A stretch of DNA of 64,000 nt from Chelonoidis abingdonii. Its lineage: Eukaryota; Chordata; Testudines; Testudinidae. The DNA lies in NCBI RefSeq assembly GCF_003597395.2, contig NC_133777.1, positions 59,058,930 through 59,122,929 of the forward strand, written 5' to 3'. Positions 49,169 to 60,727 of the stretch are shown piece after piece; the stretch's first letter is position 1; the number at the start of each line of letters is the position of its first letter. The notes beneath the pieces were generated by a model that saw only the letters and a program-made list of their open reading frames with translations, did no database searches and was not told the DNA's origin. A program made the position numbers and the translations under genes.

Positions 49169-49190
49169 ATTAATCGTTAACCTTTAACCT
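49169..49190 (-). promoter_or_regulatory. LIPC: LIPC proximal promoter: HNF1-like site overlapping a DR1 (HNF4-type) site
   Basis: On the minus strand, 49181-49169 reads GTTAACGATTAAT, which matches the HNF1 palindrome GTTAATNATTAAC at 11 of 13 positions. It overlaps by four bases with 49190-49178, AGGTTAAAGGTTA, a direct repeat of AGGTTA spaced by one base (DR1, the site type bound by HNF4 and other nuclear receptors; one difference per half site from AGGTCA). The pair lies about 100-120 bp upstream of the LIPC start codon. Hepatic lipase promoters of mammals are known to depend on HNF1-alpha and HNF4-alpha. Binding here is inferred from sequence only. No canonical TATA box is obvious; a tattgataat stretch lies closer to the gene. 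Confidence 0.6.
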
Positions 49191-50175
49191 TTAAGTGTTC
49201 TGTTCACTGTTCCAATATTTTCTTTCTGTGCCTCACTCTGTGAACTGAATTTACTTTCATCCAAATACATTTTCATTTTATGTTGATTTTGGCAGAAATT
49301 AAATTTAGAGCTGGATCTCTACCTTATTCAGCAATGCTCAGTTTTGAACAGATCACAATGAGGGTGAATATTCTGTTCTGAAATGCAGCTGAAGGTCGTG
49401 GGTAGTTAGCTCAAAGTTGGTTGGCTCAGTCTGAACATATTGCAAAATGACTAAAGGAAAAGAAGACTAATCTAAATAGTTCACAAATCTAGAGACATCC
49501 AAGTTGGGGTTTGTGTGTGTAGAGGGGAGCCAGTGGGGGGGGGGAGGGGAATCAAATGTGATAGACTGAAATGCCTCACTTAAACAGTTTTGCTAACCTC
49601 AGCTATAATAGATGACTGCTTTTGTACAAGAAAAAAATGTTTTTTAGTTTAACATAAGCAGGCAGATTTTTATCTTGTGTGAGAAATTCATTAACAAAGC
49701 ACAATTAACTGACATTTCCCTCCACTAATAACAATAACTGCAGTAAGCGTAGGGGTGACTTCAAAGAAAAGTCATTGCATAGTATATTGTCCACTGGAAA
49801 TCAGAGCAGGGGTTAATAACTGCGATGTGTACAAATGTCACTATAAAGGTGTGTAATCTATTTGTGCTGTGGCGGGTGAACAGGCCTTGTTGTCAAGTAG
49901 GCAGGGAGCACTGCTTGTTTCTGCTCTGGTCATGTGTGAGGTGTAGTGCTGAGGGCCCAGTCAGGCACTTGAAAGAAACATAGCAAACTATTTTTTTTTT
50001 ATTAAAGACTGCTTTGAGGTGATAGAGTTCCTCCTAGGGATGGATTCTGACACCCTTTCTCTAGTAGAGCAGGGCCTTATATTAAATGCAGTCCCACAAA
50101 ATTGACTGGAACTACTTTTGGGATAAGGTGCTACTTTGTTGTAACAAACTCACTCCAGAATTCAAAGATTACTAC
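49191..50175. other. Region upstream of LIPC, nothing further recognised
   Basis: 5' flank of LIPC. It has a 10-base G run at 49535-49544. No gene or clear repeat was seen. Confidence 0.4.
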
Positions 50176-50183
50176 CTCAAGGA

Positions 50184-50648
50184 GGGGTAGCCGTGTTAGT
50201 CTGTATCAGCAAAAACAATGAGTCCTTGTGGCACCTTGGAGACTAACAACTTTATTTGGGCATAAGCTTTCATGGTCTAAAACCCACTTCATCAGATGCA
50301 TGGCCTGAATAAAGACTGGGAGTGGTTGAGTCATTACAAAACCTAAACCTAATTTCCCCAATACTAATTTCTCCCTACTGTTATTCACACCTTCTTGTCA
50401 ACTTTCTAAAATGGGCCACTGTCATTACAACTTCAAAAGTTATCTTTCCTCCCTTGGTATGCTGCTGTCAGTTGAATTGTCTCATTAGACTGACCTCAAA
50501 GGCAAATCACATCTTTTCATGTATTTATACCTGCTCCTGTATTTTCCACTCCATGCATCTGATGAAGTGGGTTCTAGCCCACGAAAGCTTATGTCTAAAT
50601 AATTTTGTTAGCCTCTTAGGTGCCACAAGGACTTATCATTGTTTTTAT
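50184..50648 (+). mobile_element. Longest fold-back SINE copy in the window, 8-bp TSD
   Basis: The 465-bp copy starts ggggtagccgtgttagtctg and ends with the inverted arm taggtgccacaaggactta and tcattgttttta. It is flanked by ctcaagga at 50176-50183 and 50649-50656. Outer arms of about 110 bp (including cataagctttcatgg and cccacttcatcagatgcatg, answered by catgcatctgatgaagtggg and acgaaagcttatg) are inverted around a unique centre of about 240 bp. It is probably close to the full-length form of the family. Confidence 0.88.
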
Positions 50649-50656
50649 CTCAAGGA

Positions 50657-52605
50657 AGAAACCTTGCTGAATATGGGAGTGTTTTAACCAGCTGATCCAG
50701 TGCACCACTTTACATATAGCTTGACTTCATGGTTCCTATCATCCTGATTTAACTGTAATTTAGAGCATTTCTATTATAAACTTGAAAAGGTCACTGATGA
50801 TCACTCCACTTTTCTGAAATATTATATTCTACAAAAAAAATTTTTAAAAAGTGTTTAAGCTAGGTTCCTACAGTATTAGGGAAGTGGCGGGCTTAGCTGT
50901 CTCCATGGCACTGCCTTCCCATAGACTTCTTAGAAATTGAGCAGCCAAGGACAAAGGATTGCCTAGCCCCAAGGAGGTTCCCTGGAGACATGAATACAGC
51001 TCCCAACTGTCCTGGATTTCCTGGAGACCTTCCTGGGTGTCCCAAGAGCAGCCACAGCTAGGGGAATCCCTATTAGTCCCCCTTCAATAGAGTTGAGGAG
51101 AGGAAGAGGCACAGGACCTCAGTGGATCTTAGGGGAACCACCAGATTTGGAGGCAGGCACTCTGCTTGGGTCAAGGCAATTAAATAGTGTTGGGTTGCTC
51201 TCTGAGTGGAGCCTGATGTGGCTTTCCTAAAAAATTCCCTCCCTTATGGAATAGGAGATGATCTGGGTGTTGCAGGTTAGCCTGCCTAATGCCATTGGAT
51301 TAATCTTTACCCAGCTGTGTAGATACCTATGTTTCATTCCTCATCTTGGTATCTCACCACCTATGCTGGCAGGTGTTGAGAATGGAGTTTTGTGGACCAA
51401 ATTCTCCCTTTACAGAACTTCAAATGAAATTTTTTCACTTGGCACTTCATGGGAGTTCGTAGTCCCTTGAGGCTTATTTTTGAGTTTCCCATTCAAACAA
51501 AACAAAGCACAAATGACTGTATAAATTCAGTTTTTTCCACCCAAAATCACAGTTCAGTCAGATGTGTTCAAATCTCTCTCCAAGTTTACTAACAGCTGAG
51601 GGAGCTGTGGTAACCATTATGTGAAAGCCATCCTGAGTTCCACAGGCACACTGAAATCCCAGACTGACTACTTTTAATCAGTTCTTTCCTTTTGTTATAA
51701 AAGCTTCACACAGCGCTAGTTAGGAGGACTACTTATGTGGTCAGGACATTGACTAACTGATGTCACCTAGAGATTACAGCTGCACAAAAGTATGGATCTT
51801 CAAAAAACCAAGAGAACTTCAGAAGTTCCTCCCACTGGAGGGAAAAAAAAATGTAATGCACATTTGCTCCTGAATCTCAACTGGAAAAATGTTTCTACAG
51901 TTCTATAAACTTTTCAGCCTTCAAATCCTGCATTTTACCCACATCTCATGTGTTCCTTTACAAATCAGAACTGAGACATCCTCTTAAAGTTAGGAAAAGT
52001 GGAGCTAATAGCAAAGGCATATGATTCAAGTGGAGGTTCCCCATTCCCCCACAACCTGGAGGACCTAATTAATGAGAATGTAAGGGTCACAGGAACAATA
52101 TTGTCGGAATGGTTAAGTAGACTTGGTGTGCTCTAAGGAGTATTTTGTAAACTCTCTGCTATACTGTATTTGCAAGGATTTGCTGTTTAGAAATAGCAAA
52201 TAGAGAGAAAATGTTTTAATAAGAACTCCAGAACTATCTGCATGGGATAGAATAGCTGAAACCAGAAGCTGAAAGATTAGAAAAATAGTTAGGATGACCC
52301 ATAATGGTGTTTTTTTCCACTGTATTGTCTCAACCTCTTAATTTGCATGATTGCTCCTATCATTCTCACTCACCTAAACTGTCTCTGAGCACATAGTGAT
52401 CATCTTGGGATTGCAACATTTAGTAGTTTGTTATGCTGGCAAACCAGCTAACTCCTGTGTATGACCCATAATTTAACAGGCATTGCAATTGTAATCAGTA
52501 CAATTCACATGTGTGTGAATATCAAAGAGATGTAAGTAGACCAGCAATCACTAACCCATTCATTAGTTGTAGGAATCAAGGGAGATAATAAATGTTTGCC
52601 TATGT
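50657..52605. other. Intergenic sequence, nothing recognised
   Basis: No supported gene or repeat family. Confidence 0.4.
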
Positions 52606-52609
52606 ATCT

Positions 52610-53268
52610 TGTGACAAAGTTCCTCCTCTACCTTGGTGGGTCCTGCGCTTCTTGGCAGATTTGCTCACCTCAGTGATCTTCCCCACAGTCTGGGTCAACT
52701 CCTCCTGTGTCTGATCAGGAGTTGGGAGGTTTGGGGGGAACCCGGGCCCGCCCTCTACTCCGGGTTCCAGCCCAGGGCCCTGTGGATTGCAGCTGTCTAT
52801 AGTACCTCCTGTAACAGCTGCATGACAGCTACAACTCCCTGGGCTACTTCCCCATGGCCTCCTCCAAACACCTTCTTTATCCTCACCACAGGATCTTCCT
52901 CCTGATGTCTGATAATGCTTGTCTCCTAAATCCTCCAGCAGTACACTCTCTCACTCTCAGCTCCTTGCCTTCTTGCTCCCAGCTCCTCACTCGCACTCCT
53001 TCTCCTCTGGCTCCTCCCTGCCTGACTGGGGTGAGCTCCTTTTTAAACCCAGGTGCCCTGATTAGCCTGCCCTGATTGGCTGCAGGTGTTCTAATTAAAG
53101 TAGCTATCTCCAGTGCCTTCTAGAAAGGTCTTAATTGGCTCCAGGTGCCTTGATTAACCTGGAGCAACTGCCATTTGGTTACCATGGTCCTAGGGATTTG
53201 TTTAGCCTGGGGCTAACATACCTGTTTCTCAGTACTTTACTGTAGCCATCTGGCCTTGCCCCATCACA
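52610..53268 (-). mobile_element. Solo LTR, 4-bp TSD
   Basis: The 659-bp element runs TGTGACAAAG ... CCCCATCACA (inverted TGTGA/TCACA), flanked by atct at 52606-52609 and 53269-53272. On the minus strand it has CCAAT motifs (gcagccaatcaggg) followed by a TATA-like gtttaaaaaggagc, so it is oriented minus, the same direction as LIPC. There is no internal region. It resembles LTRs recalled as frequent in turtle genomes. Confidence 0.88.
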
Positions 53269-53502
53269 ATCTATATCGTGTTAGTTTACCAATGTAAATA
53301 AACTAGTGTATAGATGCTAAATCCCTTTCATGTCTTAATTGCCTTTATATTACGCATGCAACTGTGTTCAGTTAACCTGAAGATCAAAGATGTGAGTCAC
53401 TGTAGGAAACTGGTAATATCTATGTTTTCTTCAGTTTATCTAGCTCTGTTCCTAATGAATAACCAGCAATTCCCTTATGTAAATCAGTGTAATTAGATTA
53501 CC

Positions 53503-54290
53503 TGTGTATGCATAGGAAATGGAATGTTAACTTCCATGAATGGGTCAGTATGCGCTCAACAAAGAAGGAGCTGCAGTCACATGCAGTGCTCAAAACACTT
53601 GACAATCTCTTTCAGCTATAAAAGAGAAACCTTGGGCCTGATTTTGCATCTCAAGTCTGCTGAACTTTGAACAAGGAAAGGGGAACTTTTGAACAGGGAC
53701 TGAGATCTTCCAAGTAGTTACTTGGAATACCCTGGAAAATGAGTGGGAAGACTTGAACTGACTCTACATGTAAACTGCCTTTGGATTCTGGCCTATTGGA
53801 ATGATTCCAGAGAGACTTTTGTGCAAACTAGCAAATTTAACATCAGTGCTACAGTTCGGATCTGAGGATTTGCCAATCACTAGTCTATGATTCTTTAACA
53901 ATTTAACTCTTTTTTCTTTTATTATTAATAAATCTTTAGTTTACTAAGAATTGGCTGACAGCATGATATTTGGCTAAGATACTAAATATATATATATTGA
54001 CCTGGGGATAAGTATCTCATCCTTTGGGATTGGTAGAATCTCATGTACAGTGAATTGGGTTTTCAATAACCTCTCACTATATTAGACTAATTTGTCTGGA
54101 TCTGGAACCAGGATCTAGAATGCCTAAAGGGGTCTTCAGTCTGTCTTTTTGTTAACCAATGTGGTGCTACAGAACTTCATGTTGTTACTGGTTTGGTGAC
54201 TCTGATGGTAGAATAAAGCACTAGTTCTTGAGGTGTCTCAGCCCTGAGTGTGGCATTCTCTGGGGTGATCCATTCTAGGCAATGGTCACA
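53503..54290 (+). mobile_element. LTR related to the one at 62.5 kb
   Basis: It contains a TATA-like agctataaaaga near 53615, a poly(A) signal in taataaatctttagtttac near 53927, then attggctgacagca and ttgacctgggga, ending near aatggtcaca. The order and the aataaatctttagtttac core are shared with 62494-63214. The start is approximate and no target duplication was found. Confidence 0.65.
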
Positions 54291-54494
54291 GTTTATTTCA
54301 TTGTTCAATTGGTTTTACCAATAAAAGCTATTTTCTAATGTCTACTCTTAACTCTTCCTCCTTCAGCAAACTGTTACTTGTTATAGAACCTTCTTTCATT
54401 TGGTAGCTCAGAAGCCCAGATGGGTTTGAATCCTACATTAGTACTATAAACTGATTTGTTAGGCTTTATAAACAAAAACCTGGAACGAATTCCA

Positions 54495-54650
54495 CTGTCT
54501 TTATTTGTATTACCTTAGTGCCTAGGAGCCCTTATCATGGACAACCTCCCTCCCAACTCTTCGCGCCCCCTGCCCCCATTGTGCTAGGCACTGTGCAAAC
54601 ACCGACCAAAAAGACAGGCCCTGCCTCAGAGGGCTTGTGGCTGTTTATGG
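54495..54650 (-). repeat. MIR-like SINE 3' region
   Basis: The plus strand has ttatttgtattaccttagtg, cctaggagccc, ccattgtgctaggcactgtg and agacaggccctgcctcagag. The complement is the usual MIR-like 3' region. Confidence 0.7.
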
Positions 54651-55039
54651 GGAGCTCCTCAGAAGCCTGAGGGGAGCTCAAGAGAAAGCGTGAAGGTGTT
54701 TTCAGCTCTGTCATACCCCAAAAACTCGCACAAAGTCAGTGGCTGCATGTGTTCATGATACCGCAGATATGTCACAGGTAAAAGGATCAAGGGAAAACAA
54801 TGGGTAGAGAGGAAATGAACCCAAGTAAGATGTTTACACCATTGTGACATTACCCAGGGTACAGTCTGGACTGTCGAATAACTGTCTCTTCAGTTCTCCA
54901 ATGGTGAACATAATAGTATAGACTGTCACAACAAGCTGATAGGAAAAAATACTACCAGAACATTAGAAAACAAGCACAATAAAACAGGCGATAGACAAAA
55001 ACAAGCAGACCTCTGCTTTGTCTGGAAGTGGCTCTGGTC

Positions 55040-55265
55040 CTCGGTATGAGGAACCTAATCATGAGTCATGTCCTACGTAAGGGAGATCTGAGTTCTCTTC
55101 TGGTGTTTTGTCACACTTAGTTTTGTGACCTTGTTCAAGTAACTTAAATTCTCTAGGCCTCCATTCCTCATTTGAAAAATTAGGATGATGACACAATTTA
55201 CCTCAAAGGATGCTGAGCCTTAATTCAGATGAGGTTTAAAAGTCATTTGGATATTATTAGACTGA
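55040..55265 (+). repeat. MIR SINE
   Basis: Contains gtgaccttgttcaagtaact, taaattctctaggcctccat and gaaaaattaggatgatgaca in MIR order; the 3' part is degraded. Confidence 0.75.
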
Positions 55266-57026
55266 AGGGGTTATGGAATTAAAACAATTTAATATCTTTA
55301 ACAAATTGTGCTTGTGTGTGTTCCTTCATGGCAATATCTGTCTTGGTCTAAAAGTTCTAACTGGGGTATCACTTCTAACTAGTATTCACAATTAACACTT
55401 TCTCATGGGTGTGGTATCACCCTCTTCCCCTCCCCTCCATCAAATTCCACATTGAAGTCAATGGTCATGTTATTGCAACACTCCTATTCCAGGTAATACT
55501 TCTGCTATATAACGGTAATTCATATTTTGCTAGCAGCATTAGTAATTTTCCTTCAGCATTGACAGTAATACAAGCAATAATGGCTAGAAAACCAAGCAGA
55601 GCTCTGGGAATACTTCTACAGTATTAGAATGAGAAATCCCACAGCATGCATTTAAGATAAGTTGATGTAGCATAAAATTGCATGTTATGGCACATCAGTC
55701 AATAGAAAACAGATGCCATTGTTTTCTAAGGAAAGTCACTGATCACAATGGCCCCTTCCAAGGCTATCCCATTCACACTACATATGATCAGGGTCTTTTT
55801 CTTTTTCCTAGGTCTAGTCTCCATTTGATGTACATGAGTAATTCCAATTAACTTTAATACACACTCATCAAGAGAAGACTGGATCTCCTTCAATATAATG
55901 TACTTTAGAGGTAAAGGTTTCCTGATTAGATGAACAGAAAAAGTGCTTCTTACCTAAATTGTAACTTAGCCAATCCTACCACATGTTTGACAGGTCACTC
56001 AATAAATGAGTTGCCAGCTTTGTGTGAGCTGCTCTGTCTCATTTGGGTAGCAGACTGGCTCTCATTACTAAATTGTAGTCAGTAACACACAGAGATCACA
56101 CACAAGCTTTCAGGAAAGGCAGAGAAAGGCTGGTTATGCTTCAGCAATTACTGGCTTGTTAACCCTTTGGCACTGACCATGCGAACAGATGATCATTTTC
56201 GTGAATGGTATTCCTTTGTTTCAATTCACAGGCTATATCCCCTGGTTGAAGGAAGACTCATATTATCAAAGGAAGTTAGCTTCCAATAGGTTTGTTAGTA
56301 GATAGTGACTGCAGCAGATTTAAGGCATACCATAGATGTCTGTTTCCATATAGAGAATTATTGAAGCTAGAATTTTCCAAGTTCAGGATGCCTGCTGGAT
56401 CTTTCTGTACCACCTGTGCCCATTGTGATCTGGCTGTGTGGTGACATTAAAAGGCATGCTTTTCACACACAACTCAACTATATGTAAATGTGAAGTTATG
56501 TCAACATTTACATCTTGGTAATGTACATCTCTTATGAGGTGATAAGAAGTTTCTATTTGGTTTAGATAAAATAGCCATTCAAAATTGCATAGCTTATATT
56601 TATGATAACTGTTTTATGGAACCCGCATTAGGGTGTGTGTGGAATACAGTGTTTATCCCACTGCTTAGAGGGGGGCTGCTGTGCTCTGTTGGGGACTTAT
56701 GTTGGGAAGAGGACAGCTGGTGGTATGAAGGGGGGTGGGGAGGAGGGGCTGCCAAAAGAAGGTGGCTTTAAAGTCTGTCTGGAACTCCATAGTAGTCCCA
56801 TGGGTGGACACTGCTGGGGAATGTGTCCTTTGGGCAAGCTGGCTGCTCTTGGGATCCATGCATTGACTGCAGACCCGCAAGTGAAACAAGAATTGTAGCA
56901 GCAGCAGTTCCCCTGGGTAGGATTTCCACGGTAGAGGGCCCTGCACCATTGGCTGAATAAAGTCCGAAGTTACAAAGCTAAGGAAACACAGGACTTGGGA
57001 ACTGGAGAATTCTAAACACAACTATA
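55266..57026. other. Intergenic sequence, nothing recognised
   Basis: No supported gene. Open frames near 56635-57021 occur on both strands in a G-rich patch and carry no recognisable domain. Confidence 0.4.
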
Positions 57027-57039
57027 TTGACACTGGAAA

Positions 57040-57080
57040 AGCAGCAAAGATCCAGACTAACACGGCTACCCCTCTGATAC
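57040..57080 (-). mobile_element. 41-bp SINE remnant with perfect 13-bp TSD
   Basis: On the minus strand it reads gtatcagaggggtagccgtg and gttagtctggatct joined directly to ttgctgct. That is the first 34 bases of the fold-back SINE fused to its last bases. It is flanked by ttgacactggaaa at 57027-57039 and 57081-57093. Confidence 0.85.
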
Positions 57081-57181
57081 TTGACACTGGAAAGGCAACC
57101 TGGGAAAGCACTTGAGAAGCTGGCTCCTGGGACACATGGACCGTGCTGTGTCCCGATCTGGCTTCAGAGAATTAATCATTA

Positions 57182-58434
57182 CAGTGTACTCCTGATTATC
57201 TGAATAGCAGAGAAGAGGGACATAGATTTGATTCAGGTTATTGGGAGTTGGGATAGCTAAGAGGGCAGGAGTCATTCAGCACCGGGAGCTCAAGGCTGCT
57301 TCTCTTCACAGTCCTGGCTGGGGACAGGTCTTAGCTCTGCCCCACTCACTCACTCTCATGACAGTGGGGCTGCAGAGGGTTTCCTGTGCTGTTGCTGGGC
57401 CAGTGATACCCAATCACTGCAGGTTCAAGGTGCAGGGCAGAACAGAGACCCATCCCCCCAGCTGGAACTCTGCTCTGCCCTGCCAGGATTATGGTTGCCA
57501 GGCAGTAGTGCTGGAAGGCCCTGAGAAGTGTGTGTGTGGGGGGGTGGCAATGAACCTGGACTGTAGCCTCCCTTGCTCTGGTCCTCCCCCCAAAGCCCCA
57601 CCTGCACTCCACTCCCCCTGTGGCTCTGCCTCTGCTCCACCCTGAGGTCCTGCCTAAACTTGGCCTCTTGCCTCAAGGTCCTGACCTCAGTCTGTCTCTT
57701 CCCATCCCCGCTCCACCTTTCCTCAAGGCCTCACCCACTCCTTGCTCCTCTCTGCTTCTTCCCCACCCTGCCCCCCACCCCCAGGCAGGAAAAAAGTGGG
57801 AGGAGATAGCGTTTTAAAAGTGATGGGGCTGTGGCCCCCTGCTCCTGCTGTTCCACTGCCCCTGTTGCCAGGTGTCTGGTTTTTGACCAGAAAGTCCGGT
57901 TGGAAAGTGCTCCTGGCACTGCTGACCGGACACTAAAAGTCCAGTTACAGGAGAAACTGCAGTCAGCCTCCCCACCAGGAGGGTGGGAAGAGCAGCTGCA
58001 GCTCAGAGAGAGAGAGAAACTGGCTGGGAAGGACCTGGCTCTGGAAGAGAGAGGTAGGTACCGGTTCCGTGCCACCCCAGAGGGATCCTGTCTGCCTGCC
58101 CTGCCCTGCTGTGCTTGCCCATGGCCTGACCTTGCTCCTTACCCCATGGGGGTCCACAGATATGTTTGGCACCAATCCCACAAAAAAATAATTTGGCCCT
58201 GGCTCCTTGCACTGCCCCAGGAGCCATTCAGCCACATGGCAGCCACCACTGCAGCCAGGGGCTCATCCTCCTCACAATCCAGGGCGAGGGGTGAGGCGGT
58301 CTACTCTGTTATCTGAAGTTGAACCTCTGCATTATGTGAATCCCTTCCATGTATTGCATGCTGGGGGACAAGGCAGGGATTTGGATTATGGGATGGTTTA
58401 GATAATAAGGTTTTGGCTAAATGGGAGTACACTG
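57182..58434. mobile_element. Tigger/pogo-like DNA element, TA target site
   Basis: The ends CAGTGTACTCC (57182) and GGAGTACACTG (to 58434) are inverted, and TA dinucleotides flank both (57180-57181, 58435-58436). The inner ends contain ttatctgaa-type motifs, typical of Tigger-like termini. The 1.25-kb interior is GC-rich and non-coding; a segment near 57870-57950 (ccaggtgtctggtttttgac) may be a separate nested repeat. Confidence 0.65.
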
Positions 58435-58436
58435 TA

Positions 58437-60594
58437 GTCCTTTCTTGAGGTACAGGGTTGAGGTTGCTGGTACTAGGTGTCTGTCAGACTGGGGAGTTTG
58501 GTATTTGCCAAAGTTTTGGTGCATTCCAAGGCAAAATATTGGAATTTGGAGCTCTGTAACTTAGTAGTTTTACTTCCATTTTTTTTAAAGCTCAGTAATG
58601 ATGTGCAATATTCCTTATGTTCTCCAGGGGTTTTTTCAATCACCTACAGACAAAGAGCATCATAGTACAAAGTTGTCTTTCAGCTTGAGAAGAAACATTA
58701 TGGGCCAGATCGTCAGCTGGCATAACTCCCTTAAGCTACCCAAGGCTTGAGGTGAAAAGCAGTAGGTCCTATGCACTTTGTAGTAATGTTTTCCAGTGTC
58801 TTAAGGGGCCAATAAGTTTCATCTTCTGAGTAAAATAACTTAGTGTGCATGGACCTGACCCTGTGAAATGAGTGTCTTCTGTGAGATGCAGTCTGTTTTG
58901 TTGCTTATGATGCATGTGACATCTCTTCTGGACTGGTCACTCAGAGTCAAGCTGACGTCACCTATATTTGCCCTAAATCTGTATGTTGGGCTCAGAATTG
59001 CATTCCTGTAGCTTAAAAAATGCAGTTTACCACATTCTATATGGCTGTGTTCATTGATAACTATGAAAAACCTCAACCAGCACCACTGAGAAACTTGTAT
59101 TTGAAATGGTTTTTTTTTTAGAGAACTTAAAATCAAACAATAGCCAGACATAAATAAAACTGAATAGTAATAGTAGGTTCTTCTGTGTAATTTCAGTAAA
59201 TAAAATATTTACATTTTCAGTCTATTTCCTTCAGTGCCCTTTATTTAGGAACAATGTGTAATGTGTTTAGTTGTCTTGAAAGAATGGGATTGAACTCTAG
59301 GTGACTTGGCCTGAGGCCCGAGCCACAGAAGCGTGGGGGCCAGAGGCAGGCAGCTGACAGGAGATCTTGGTAGAGCCAAAGATCATGGCAACACCCCTTA
59401 CCAATGCAAAGGGGAGATGCGAGAATGAGTGAGCTCCACCACAACTATCTTCTTATGGATTCTAGGTTTTGATTTTATGAACAGTTTGTGTATTTAAGAA
59501 ACCCTGTTTTTCTATCAGTACCTGGTCAGTGATGATGTAGGGGGTCAAGATAGGGGGAGGGGGAAGCCTACCATAACTCTACATGGCAAAGCTTACATGT
59601 TAAGGAACTTATTTCCCCTACAAGCATGATAGATATTTCATGGAACCCCTAGTAAGAACCAGGCATGACTGCCAGGTGTACTAGTAGCCTTCTGTTGTGT
59701 GTGACAAAGTGCATTAAATCTGTGCTTACTCATGTGCTTGTGTTTGGTCAGGCAAAAGGTATTTTCCCTTCATTGTACTACATGTCAGATAAACTACTCA
59801 AACATACATAAAGTATTTCATTAAAAGACTGCAACCCAACCCAGCCTCATGCATGGCATTTTTGTGTTTTTGTTGTTTTCTTCTCCTTTTGGGAACAGAG
59901 CTTCAAGGTTTTAAGGAAAGATAAGTGCAATTTCTGTTTTAAAGCAGCCTTGCTCGTTCACCTCCCTCACTTCAAATAAAAGTACATCTCAAAGAGATGG
60001 CTGCATGGTAAAAACAACAATGCTTACTCACCTCCCTTTCCTTGGATGCACTTGGGAGGAGGCAAAATGTTTCTGATACTAGATAGAGAGCAGGCTTGTT
60101 TCAGAAATTGATTTATAGTTCCTGTGAATAAAGAAGACAGCAGAACAAGACAACCAGGGATCATTTAGGCAACATATTTGAAGAGGGATACACTTGGAAG
60201 CTCTTATAATAAAAGGCCTAGAACTGTGGCAAAACAAAGGATATTGAAAGACATTAAACATTCAAGTGCTGATTGATGGTGACTCTTAGGACTTAACCCG
60301 CTTATGAGAGCAAAACCTGAATCCCTCTGTAGAGGCAATGTATCTGAAACTGTCTTTAATAAAATAACGAAAAGACTAAGCAGACAAAAATCAAAGAAGA
60401 AATGGGTAAAATACACATCAAATCTGAAAATATTTCTGAACAATGAAAATGGGAATCTATGAAAGGGTAAGGAAACAGCCATGATAAACAAAACGCAAAG
60501 TGCAGAATAATATATTTTGAAGCATGAGGGTTTATAAGATGAACTCAAACTCTTCCTGAATCCCATTAGTTAGAAACTTTCTCTATGGGCAGGT
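58437..60594. other. Intergenic sequence, nothing recognised
   Basis: No supported gene. The hydrophobic open frame at 60204-60566 (minus) has no family resemblance. Confidence 0.4.
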
Positions 60595-60727
60595 TGTCCT
60601 ATCATTGTTTATTTCAGGGCTTTTTGCACCTTTCTCTAGAGCAGCTGATAGTAGCCACTGTTGGAGGTAGGATACCGGACTAGATACTCCACCAGTCTGA
60701 TGGAGTATGGCAATTCCTGTGTTCATA
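60595..60727 (+). repeat. CR1 LINE 3' end
   Basis: It reads ttgcacctttctctagagca, ggataccggactagatactc and tatggcaattcctgtgttca, the CR1 3' region in forward orientation (opposite to the other CR1 pieces here). Confidence 0.75.

Noticed and set aside
57241..58316. Open frames of up to 161 residues in the GC-rich stretch
   Set aside because: They lie inside a Tigger-like element with inverted ends, overlap on both strands, and resemble no transposase or cellular protein.
60204..60566. A 120-residue hydrophobic Phe/Leu-rich open frame on minus
   Set aside because: Considered as a possible membrane exon of a neighbour such as AQP9, but it has no NPA-type motif or splice-flanked similarity. It is T-rich sequence read in frame.
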